Below, piece by piece: positions 46,200-54,821 of a DNA stretch of 64,000 bases (position 1 is its first letter; the number at the start of each line of letters is the position of its first letter). The notes under the pieces were generated by a model. The model saw nothing but the letters and a program-made list of their open reading frames with translations, did not search any database and had not been told where the DNA came from. The DNA comes from Didymella arachidicola (taxonomy: Eukaryota > Ascomycota > Dothideomycetes > Pleosporales > Didymellaceae). The translations under genes and the position numbers were made by a program. Location of the stretch: NCBI GenBank assembly GCA_016630955.3, contig CM049998.1, forward strand, positions 1,364,001 through 1,428,000, given 5' to 3'.

Positions 46200-46321
46200 T
46201 GTTAGCCAGCATCACGTGCTCTGTTACATAATCATCTGTAGGGTGTATATTCCCTCTTCCCCTCATTAGATAGGAAACAACCTAGTCCCTCTTTTCTACG
46301 CCTGGCCTCTGCCCGCACACA
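46200..46321 (+). repeat. 3' LTR of copia element
   Basis: 122 bp, one base different from the 5' LTR, ending CACACA before aaaatatta. Confidence 0.93.
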
Positions 46322-46722
46322 AAAATATTAAGGTTCTCTGTCTTCAGAAACAGAGCAGGCTGCGGAGCCTTTAAGCACAGTGCAGCATGTGTGCTAGTGT
46401 TTGTGCAGACGTGATCCTAGTGCCGTTACAGCAGAGTAAAGCGGTTATGTACAACACAGAGGGGTTGCTACAAATCCAATAACACTTTAGGACGCGAAGG
46501 ATTCGGTAGCTCCTGTTATACGCAAATATTTGCGTATGCAAGAGGCAAGACACATTGTTCGCGCTGGTTGCAGAAAATCAAATAAGAGACGAGATAGATT
46601 ATGGGGCCAGAGCATTAGTAGCGCTGCATGCCGAGTATCTCCTTAGACACGCTTAACACGTTAGGACTCCGAAGATGGGGCGTTTATGTTGTTTAAACAA
46701 GTTAGGAGCTTTTAATTACAAT
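46322..46722. other. Non-coding stretch right of the copia element
   Basis: 400 bp with no gene; it contains a palindrome-like gcaaatatttgc near 46522-46533. It leads into an A/T-rich, RIP-like tract. Confidence 0.35.
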
Positions 46723-47919
46723 CTATAAGTCTAATAATGTGCAAACGTTTGCTTTAAGAAGCGGTAAGCACTGCTTAAACAGAAGCCCTTCGCCTTCCTC
46801 TACTTTTCGTATGTCGTGTTCGCTAAGCATCTCTTCAGCTAGAAAGCCTGCGTAGGTCGGAACTAGCAGGTGAATGCGACCGTCCTGCATTCGCACTGCT
46901 TGTTCGTAGGCATACTCACCTAGAATATATTAGGTCTGCTTCGCGATACAGTTGCTGTCTAACAGCACGGCAAACGTAACATTTTGCCGTAGCTTCACTC
47001 TGCAGGACTAGGTAAGAACAAGCACTTTACGCCTATAAACACCTTTGCTTATTGCGTACAAAGAGTTGATAGCTACTATTACAATTATATTGTTTAGGTA
47101 GACTATATCTCTATCCCCTATTATCTGTACAGTCTCCTTGTACGCTGTATTCCTGCCGTGTTAATATAGTTAGGAAAGACTTATAAACATTACATTAGAA
47201 TCTAATAGCAAAGGAACTCTACCTAACAGCATTAACAATGCATAAGAATTAATAATTAGACTACTTAGTGCTAAAGCTTAACTAATCCTTATCTTTCCTA
47301 AGTTGCAACTGTTATAACGTACCTCATGGGCGAACGCCGCACACGGGCGAACGCCGCACCTAGTTTTACTAGGGAAAACCAAACATCTAGAGGCTAATAG
47401 CTCTAGAACTATCTTATAGAATCTTCTAAAAATTAAATATATATATCTTATGTACATGTACTTTAAGCCTTGTAAGTAGCTAAGCTCTTGCTCCTCTAGA
47501 TCTAGAGGTATAGAAAAGTGGGTCTAAATAATCCCTGCAATTTATATTATCTTAAATAGCTTATTTTCTACTCTAGTAATAGCTCCTACATTTTAGAAAT
47601 GGTTTCTTAATATACTTACAGCTCTACTATAAAAATTTAAGCAATTAATACCTAGTATTAGAGGAGTTATTTAGAAGTAAAAACAGAGATTTAACTAGTA
47701 AAACTAGGTGCGGCGTTCGCCCGTGTGCGGCGTTCGCCCGTGAGGTACGTTACTTAAATAGTAGTTCTACCTTATATAGTTTTATTATATAGAATATATA
47801 AGGCGCTAGGTAGGGAAAAGATACTCTATACTAAATATACATATAACTACTATCTTCTATACTATGTTAGCCTTTATAGTTAACTAGTGCTATAAGTAAG
47901 GTTATAATAGATAGGAGTA
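46723..47919 (-). pseudogene. RIP-decayed unknown gene split by a MITE
   Basis: The minus strand reads as one protein with no indels from about 47915 down to the stop at 46723 once the MITE (47317-47750 plus one TA) is taken out: the frame runs KVELLFK, crosses the junction and continues NSCNLGKIRIS. Seven in-frame stops occur, all TAA or TAG (for example 47008-47010 and 46930-46932). Each is one C-to-T change from CAA or CAG, the RIP signature. The C-terminal 70 residues are the clearest (GEYAYEQAVRMQDGRIHLL, VPTYAGFLAEEMLSEHDI). A/T content is high throughout. I recognise no family; it may be an unlisted transposon protein. About 250 codons remain. Confidence 0.65.
47317..47750. mobile_element. 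434-bp MITE with about 54-bp TIRs
   Basis: The left end ACGTACCTCATGGGCGAACG and the right end in reverse complement ACGTACCTCACGGGCGAACG continue as inverted repeats for about 54 bp with one mismatch, and are flanked by TA at 47315-47316 and 47751-47752. Each TIR has an internal direct repeat of GGGCGAACGCCGCAC. The A/T-rich core has no coding frame. The outer 14 bases (ACGTACCTCACGGG) equal those of the pogo-like element at 47922-49786, so that family may have mobilised it. Confidence 0.85.
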
Positions 47920-47921
47920 TA

Positions 47922-49786
47922 ACGTACCTCACGGGTAAGTGGGCCACCCTGTCTAGTGGGCCACTTTTGCCAAGACCACACCAAACTTCACATTAAATTG
48001 TAGTATAGTAACAGCACCTCGCGTATGGGGGTTCTGAGGAAGACGTCCTGGCAAGGTCCATAGTAGATAAGTGTTATTTACACGTTCGCGCGTTGTGCCC
48101 TGTCTCTCCGCACGTTCCACACCGTCGTTGGGATAGTTCACCTCCTTCAGCGCGCATCCTCTTCTTTGGCTTCTTACCATCACCACGCACGCCAAACTCC
48201 TTTAGAGCAGTTAAACGCTGTGCCTCTTCAACTGTTATGCTCCCTCCTGTTTGAATTCGCTTCCTTTTATGTGATTTGCGCTCTGTTGCAGCTGCTAGAG
48301 CCTCTCGAAGCTCATCACGTTCCTTTCTCATCAACGCAAGCTGGTGCGCTACCTTTGCTCCCCCCTTTGCATAGTGCTCTAGCGCGCTATACACTGAATT
48401 TGGTGAGCTGCCCTGCTGCCTCTTATACTTGTCTCGAATTAGAGTTGATTGCGACTGAAATTCAAGCAGGTTTTTGGGGGTTTGGGACTGCCAGGGCTCG
48501 TTGTTGGTAGGTAGTTGGGGTGATGGAGTCCGCAGCCTCACATTGAGGGTTGATATGACCCGTTCTGGGTCAAAGGGGACCAATCCAGCGCCTCGGAACC
48601 CTCCCTGGATGTTGCTAGGGGTGATAGTCGCGTTATATGCTGCTCTTAAGCATACTAGGAACGACTGCTTGTCTATGTGGTTGATCCGGTTGCGCGAGAG
48701 CTTGTTGACCTGATGCCCGTACTCCCGCTTCAAAGGGGCAAAACAACCCACATCAAGCGGCTGCAAGAGGTGCGATGAGTGCGCAGGCATTGTAAGAGTT
48801 ACAATCTTGTTCTCTTTGCAGTATTGGGTGAATGCTGCGGCCTGGTGGCTCTCATGGCCGTCTATAAGTAGCAAACGGTGGGTCCCATAGGTACGCTCCT
48901 TAGTATGCCTGTTAAAGTGCTTTAACCAGTTAAGACCAAGCTCGTTGTTGGTCCAGCCGTTCTCAGAGACCCCAATTACCCAGTCCTAGGGCAGATCTTT
49001 GTCCTTAGACCAGTTGGTGGTGTAGGTTTTGGCTTTAAGGATAATAAAGGGTGGAATAGCCCACCCTGCAGCATTTACGCCTAAGATTAACGTAGCCCAC
49101 TCCTTATTGCCTGGCTGTATCTGCTTTGCTCGTCCTCGGTTCTCTACGTCTGCAACCACTGCTCCAGGGGTAATCTGACCTATTGCAAAGCCAGTCTCGT
49201 CAAAGTTGTACGTGTCTTCGTCCACAATGCCGTACTTAGCTTTGACATTAGCTACTAGGCTGAACCAGCCCTGTATTATCTCAGGATCCTCGCAGAGGGC
49301 TCTCTTGTAGTCATACTTGCGACTAAACTTTACTTTTAGCCTTGGTTAACGCTTTACAAACGTACTGGGCCAATTTCGGCCAACAGGGGCCATTCCACGC
49401 TCTTGTCGCAGCAAATTGGCCATATCAGCCACATCTGACAAGCGAGGGGGTTCTCCTCGCTGTATAAGGTAAAGAACGTGATCAACAATCGCCTCCTCTG
49501 CGTGCTCATCCAGATACCGTCGGCTAGGCATAGAATCAACTCTTGAGGGCTGTCCAGCGCGTCGTTGGGCTAGTGTAGTTCGGGGCACGTTGAAGATAGC
49601 TGCAACGCGTCGCAGGGAGAGATTCGCATCCTGTTTGATAGCTTAAAGTGCAAGCTGTATCTGAGCTTCTTTTAACGCGTCTGATTGACCTTGTTGTTGA
49701 GGCATTAGTGTAGGGAGAGAGTTTTGGTGTGGTCTTGGCAAAAGTGGCCCACTAGACAGGGTGGCCCACTTACCCGTGAGGTACGT
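47922..49786 (-). mobile_element. Pogo/Fot-like element A, 64-bp perfect TIRs
   Basis: The 1865-bp element is bounded by 64-bp inverted repeats with no mismatch (ACGTACCTCACGGGTAAGTG outward, ending ACCACACCAAA) and flanked by TA at 47920-47921 and 49787-49788. Each TIR contains GTGGGCCAC twice. It encodes one broken transposase on the minus strand and lies 170 bp from a MITE with related ends. Confidence 0.9.
48074..49705 (-). pseudogene. DDE_1 pogo-type transposase with three nonsense codons (element A)
   Basis: From the ATG at 49705 to the stop at 48074 the frame is continuous for 543 codons with no indel, interrupted only by TAA at 49643-49645 (codon 21), TAA at 49346-49348 (codon 120) and TAG at 48986-48988 (codon 240). 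Each sits where glutamine would restore sense, as RIP would produce. The N terminus is a Pipsqueak/CENP-B-type HTH (RRVAAIFNVPRTTLAQRRAG). The DDE core shows YNFDETGFAIG, LLLIDGHESHQ and PAHSSHLLQPLDVGCFAPLK. The C terminus ends in a zinc knuckle (CGTCGETGHNARTCK). No active protein is expected without stop readthrough. Confidence 0.88.
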
Positions 49787-49976
49787 TATACCTAAACTAG
49801 TTAAAGGTCTTTTAAATTTAATTTTATCTAGTTTAATAGTAGGGTTGTATAGCTAAGAGATAGAACTAACTATGTCTACTTATCTATACTCGGCTTCTAC
49901 CTTATTGCTTTTAGACGCACTCTTGCTCCTAGAACAAGTACGTCTATAGCCGGCCACACGCTATTTAGCTCCGTTA
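49787..49976 (-). pseudogene. Further decayed coding-like stretch
   Basis: Right of element A the minus strand stays open for about 55 codons apart from TAA and TAG (KSNKVEAEYR-stop-VDIVSS, NPTIKLDKIKFKRPLTSLG). It has the same A/T bias and stop types as the decayed gene on the other side of element A. Its frame is offset by one base across the insertion, so continuity with that gene is possible but not shown. Confidence 0.35.
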
Positions 49977-50208
49977 GGTGCAGTCTGCTACGCTCGATTT
50001 GGGAGTCTTACGGGTGCACTCGGCTACGCTCGATTTTGGAGTCTCATGGGTGCAGTCCGCTACGCTCGATTTGGGAGTCTCATGGGTGCAGTCCGCTACG
50101 CTCGATTTGGGAGTCTTATGGGTGCAGTCCGCTACGCTCGATTTGGGAGTCTTATGGGTGCACTCCGCTACGCTCGATTTGGGAGTCTCATGGGTGCACT
50201 TTGCTGGG
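49977..50208. repeat. 36-bp minisatellite, about 6.4 units
   Basis: The unit GGTGCAGTCCGCTACGCTCG followed by atttgggagtcttatg starts at 49977, 50013, 50049, 50085, 50121 and 50157, with a partial unit from 50193. Spacing is exactly 36 bp, so reading frames stay open across it and would encode 12-residue repeats, but there is no ATG at the start of either open frame. Confidence 0.93.
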
Positions 50209-53200
50209 CTTAGGTCGGGACACCTAATGTGTGAGAAAAACGCATCGCTTACTAGCCAGCGTTCCGACTCGGTATGCTTGCACGAACCCGATGGCTAAAA
50301 AGGACGTGCCTTGTCGTACTTTAGAGGCAGGATAATGAATCCACTCTTACGCATGTACGACACGGGTGTCTCGCACAATCTCGTGTGCTCACCAGTTGCC
50401 TTCTCTCCTAAGCTCACCTTTGTGTTTGCCTTGTCTGCCTGAGCGCGCGGCAGACAGCGGAATGTGTAATAGATTGGGTTGACTTAGGGCACAGCTATGT
50501 CGTACACAAAATCACTGCCGCCTACAGGCGTGGGCCCTCGCTAACAACCATCGGCGGAGATCGCAGCGGGTAGCACGGACGCGGCCAAGCCATGATTGGT
50601 TGATAGCTGCAACAACGTCCGGCTTGTGGATTTGCTTCACAGTTCACCCAATGAAAAGCGTCCATTTCCAAATGTGCTGCGATGAACGCCGGTGTAAGCT
50701 CTGGCCCACCGCAGAGTATGATATCATTCACGCCCCCGCTCAGATCCGATCTTTGCCCTGCGCAAAGGTGCATTGGTGGACGGATCAGAAAGAGGTGTGC
50801 GCCTAGCAGCTGCCAAGCTGTAACAATCCAAGAGGAGCAATGCATTGGTGTTAAGGAGTAGGGGCGGATCATGTTGTAGGTTCTGTCACTCGTGTGGCAT
50901 ATCCCATGTCGCAATGCTTCGGAAGATCTATTGCCAATATTCCTGTGTAGCTACTACTAGATTCGCATAGCAGAAGCGATGATAAGGCGTACAGTCTTAC
51001 GTTGCAATAGTCAATGAACCACTGATGTAGTATCAGAAAGCATGTACAGAAAGGGACGAGCGCGGTGCGCGTCAATCATCTAGGATCCTAGCTCAAAATT
51101 AATCACAATCATACATCTTGTTCTGTTGGCGGGACATGATGTCGCTCAACCGTATCTTCTCAAATTATCCTCGCACTTGTGGCCTTTTCGCTCTGAGCAT
51201 GCTACTGAACGTAGGTCACTGGCCAACGTTCGCGCAGTCTAGCCTTCTTTATAGTAGACATTGTCTTATACAGTAAGTCTCTTGGAGCAATTGCTGAGTT
51301 TAGCTGGAGCACGGAAGGCGACAGTGCACAGGAAGCTGCAACGGCGCGTGGGAAGATGTATCGGACTTGGGTAGTCTGCTCGGGAAACCAAAAGCAGATG
51401 ACTGAATAGACGTGTATCTTGTTTTGAAGCTCTTTGAAGTCAACAAAGGCTGTTAGTGGTCCGCACAGCTAGTCTGTGGTACGGTAGGTCGTAGCGGTCC
51501 CGCGACCTTGCGGAACCACGGAAGCAAGGCTAGAAGTCGGAACGCTTAGCGTGTAGAGGAAACGTTCATAACTACGTGCAACTAGGGTTTTTCCTGCTGC
51601 CTGTATACCGCATTACTTCTCTATCCTTGGTGCGTTTGATCTAAACTGTGGGCCTTGCAGCAATCTCGGCAGTCATCAAGACATGTGTGTGTGTGACCCT
51701 TTGCTAGAAACTGATGTTTGAGCACCGTGGCCTAGGCTATGTAGCTTTGCGAAGGCATGGCTGCACGGCTGGGCTGCCCTGGAATCGCTACCGTCGAAGA
51801 ACTAATACAAACCCTGTGGGTCGCATCCCTTCGCGAACGCCATTGCGACGGTTTACATGCAGCGCATCATTCCTCACACACTCTAGAGCCATGGATTTCC
51901 GGGGGGGGGGGATACACTTTGACCTGGTCTGATTGGTGTCCGCGTTGCTGTAAGGGTTTAGGGCCCGCCTCTGCCTGTCGCGACGAATCGAGCTTCTTTG
52001 CAGACTAAAGGCTGTGCGAGATGGCAGTAGTCAACCTCCAGGTTAGGTAATCGAAATGGTGAACGCATAAGCGAGGACAGCTGCAGCTTTGCACTTAATA
52101 AGAACCTTGCGATCTTGTCACGTCACATGCTCTGGTTAGCCAGAACCTCCAACGTCATTACTGTATGAAACCATCCCCACCCTGATAATTTACCAAGGGA
52201 GTCAAGGTTGTGGATCAGCCCCTATCGATTTGTTTCCGGGCTCTTATGGGCGCTTGGTGCGAGGCGGGGCCACGTCGCTTGCGGGACATCTGGCCGCCAG
52301 GCAAAGTAAGCTTCTCAAGCGCCGATAAATTGCGGCATGCTTGGCGATTACCGTGCCGCAGGACCCTGCGTACATGGGAACTAGCAGTAAGCACCAAGCT
52401 AGAATAGATCGGGCCTATCGTCCGGTGCGCATACAAGAGGCGCCCTTGAATGAATAAGAATACAAGGTGGCGCACAGACGTTTCTCGAGGTTTCTAAATG
52501 GCCAGTACCTACATTAAACGGTCTTAATTAGTTGTTCTGCGATTAACATTGGCCCTTGTTTTCTTGTCGATTCATGGGTCCCTCTTGTAAGCGTGATGTC
52601 ACGATCCGCTGGGTCCGCTATCTTCGGACACCAGTTTCCGTCGCCCCCGCCTGTCGTTGATCAGGGCGGTACCTCCCTGCGCTACGCCTTGCAGCAAGCT
52701 GGGACCCACATCCGATGTGGACCGCTTTGGCCCTGTACTGAAGCATGCGTGGGCACTTGCCTTTACACTCCCTCCTTCACCTGTATGTACGTTGCGTGCA
52801 GGCCCCTAGTTGAACCGTCACTCTGCATCGCTAAACGTTCTAGCACCACATCGCCGCCAACTTCACTTGCATCTAAGCCTCCAAGCTTCTCCACTAATCC
52901 CCGGGCTTGGCATTGTTAGCAGGTAGCGAGTAGAGCAAAGTTGACGATCGGTCCTGCTAGGCATAATAAACGGGACGCAGGCGCTAGCTTAGTTTCAACT
53001 CCTGTAACTTGAGGGACCGGCGGGGTCAGACCTGCGTTGGGATCTATTGACATGCTTGGCTAGCGCCACACTGCCGCTGTTCAATATGCAGCTATGCAGT
53101 GATCTATTAGTATGGCAGTGTGTCGTTCTTGCTTGTAGAACACTAGAAGCAACTCATTATTGACGACTTTTCGTTATCACAGCTGCAAGCACACGGAGCT

Positions 53201-53242
53201 CAGAACACGTGTTAGTCTCTTTGCTACCAGCCCTACAGCTGC
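50209..53242. other. Three kilobases without a recognisable gene
   Basis: Only short open frames without motifs. It includes an 11-base G homopolymer at about 51900-51910. The last few hundred bases should contain the promoter of the NDT80-like gene. Base composition is near that of coding DNA, unlike the A/T-rich stretch to the left, and I could not recognise transposon motifs. Confidence 0.4.
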
Positions 53243-54421
53243 ATGTCTCTTGACGGCACGTACAGTAGCGTCCTATCACTTGCCATGCCTTTGACGTACA
53301 GCAACTTGCCAAGTTCTTCCTGTGCGAGTCATGCGCAATCATCTGAGGAACTTCTATTCAACGCCCAGGAGACCTACAAAACCATCACCTGCAAAGGTAC
53401 GACGGTCACGCCAACGCTTGACGCCCAGGTTGAAAACGGATTCTCCTACTCCGGGAACAGTTCCTGGATATGCTACCGCAGGAACTACATCGCTGTAACT
53501 GTTTCTTACAGCCTTAGTCCATGGATCCAAGACTCTCCCCTATACCTTGCTCAAGACGACAAACAGCCCGAGCAGATTCAGTCCATGGCTGTCTTTCTTG
53601 CTGCAACCGATTCGGATGAAAAGTCTGTAGAACTCATTCAGTACACTTCTAGGCGCAAAGATGGCCCACAGCTCTCCATGGACAAGAAGCCTCTTGCGCC
53701 GACTCCGCCTTGTTACAATCAAGAAGTCTACGAATACGGGCTCGACCATATCCACCTGCATCTACCCCTGCAGGAGGAGAGCAATTGTTCGCAGCAATAT
53801 TCGTCCACAAGCCAGGGCAGTCGCAATTACCAGCACCATTTTGAACGCATCCAATTCAAGTCGTCTACCAGGCATAACGGCAGTCATACAGCTCAGCAGC
53901 AGTATTATTACCTAGTAGTCGAACTCTGGGCCAACACCCAGAACCTACGGGATAACGAACCAAAATGGGTCAAGGTCGCCGCTCGCTCGTCCCAACCCAT
54001 GATCGTCCGTGGAAGATCACCTAGACACTACCAGCATAAGGGTTCCCACAACGCCGGTACCAGTCGAGATGCTGGTGATCCCGGTCTGAGTGGATCTGGC
54101 CGTTATGGCTTGGGCTCGAACGGTGCGCAAGCTTTTGGGCTCTACAGCAACGACGCATTACACGGCAGTGCAACAATGGGTGGTAACCTTAATCTTGATG
54201 CCACCAACTCGTTTAATCTGAAGCGAATCAGCAGCCACCCTGTGAGCTCTGCCAGCTCCCTAAGCGGCGGTCTTCAAGGGAGCTTCGCCGGATATCCACA
54301 CATGGTCTACTCAGACGACACAAACATGAACAACGCTTCACAAGGTTACCACCCCTACCATCTAGCACCCCACAACGAGAACATCCCAGCAGATATCGAG
54401 AACTTACTTCTGCTGCAATAA
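53243..54421 (+). CDS. NDT80/PhoG-family transcription factor, VIB-1-like
   Basis: A single-exon frame of 392 codons. Residues about 45-265 match the NDT80/PhoG DNA-binding fold: WICYRRNYIAVTVSYSLSPW near 75, ELIQYTSRRKDG, FERIQFKSST near 205, QQYYYLVVELWA near 225 and the loop MIVRGRSPRHYQ near 255. Family members include Ndt80 (meiosis), XprG (nutrient sensing, proteases) and N. crassa VIB-1, needed for heterokaryon incompatibility. The YRRNY...SLSPW pattern is closest to the VIB-1/XprG type as I recall it. The N terminus is short and the C terminus is Ser/Asn/Gly-rich, without a conserved end, so this looks like a diverged paralogue rather than the core orthologue. It is unbroken although set between decayed transposons. 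An upstream exon cannot be excluded. Confidence 0.8.
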   Translation: MSLDGTYSSVLSLAMPLTYSNLPSSSCASHAQSSEELLFNAQETYKTITCKGTTVTPTLDAQVENGFSYSGNSSWICYRRNYIAVTVSYSLSPWIQDSPLYLAQDDKQPEQIQSMAVFLAATDSDEKSVELIQYTSRRKDGPQLSMDKKPLAPTPPCYNQEVYEYGLDHIHLHLPLQEESNCSQQYSSTSQGSRNYQHHFERIQFKSSTRHNGSHTAQQQYYYLVVELWANTQNLRDNEPKWVKVAARSSQPMIVRGRSPRHYQHKGSHNAGTSRDAGDPGLSGSGRYGLGSNGAQAFGLYSNDALHGSATMGGNLNLDATNSFNLKRISSHPVSSASSLSGGLQGSFAGYPHMVYSDDTNMNNASQGYHPYHLAPHNENIPADIENLLLLQ

Positions 54422-54819
54422 TTTATTGTTGAAGAAGAATACTAGGTCCCGCAACTGTTGTTGCTAGTTGGCACAACAGAGGCTGTGGGCAATTCTAGAG
54501 CATAAAAGCTAGCTGTAGTTACTTTCTAGACGTGTATGCACCTTCTAGGCACTTGTCTTACCTACACAATAGTCTGCAACAGTAAAAGAACATTAAGGCA
54601 AAGCTTAGCCTTATTTTAAGACCAATATGTCTAGTAGCTCGGTTGACTTCTACAGGTAATCGCATGATGCTTGTATAGCAGATTAGAAGTGCTAGATTAA
54701 GGTTGAAGCAATTAGACAGGATACACAGCCCCTAGAACAAGCGGTTTTCAAACACTACAGGTTATTTGAAACTCCTGTAAACATAATAACATCTCTACCC
54801 TGTAAAGGTTAACATGAGT
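54422..54819. other. 3' region of NDT80-like gene up to element B
   Basis: About 400 bp, A/T-rich, no coding signal; presumably the 3' untranslated region and flank. Confidence 0.4.
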
Positions 54820-54821
54820 TA

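Larger units (their letters stand above)
40967..46321 (+). mobile_element. Full-length Ty1/copia LTR retrotransposon
   Basis: A 5355-bp element with 122-bp LTRs starting TGTTAGCC and ending CACACA. The two LTRs differ at one position (gatagAaaac / gatagGaaac), so the insertion is young. A single 1596-codon gag-pol frame lies between a tRNA-type primer site and a G-rich polypurine tract. The flanking five bases differ (ggaag left, aaaat right), so no target duplication is visible. This suggests recombination between elements or loss of flank. It cuts off a mariner relic on its left. Confidence 0.93.

Noticed and set aside
49977..50208. CRISPR-like array
   Set aside because: Units are contiguous tandem repeats without unique spacers, in a eukaryotic genome.
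50522..50914. 130-codon minus-strand open frame
   Set aside because: No conserved motif, neighbouring support or intron structure; treated as chance.
51900..51910. G11 homopolymer as a recoding or phase-variation site
   Set aside because: It is not within any supported gene.
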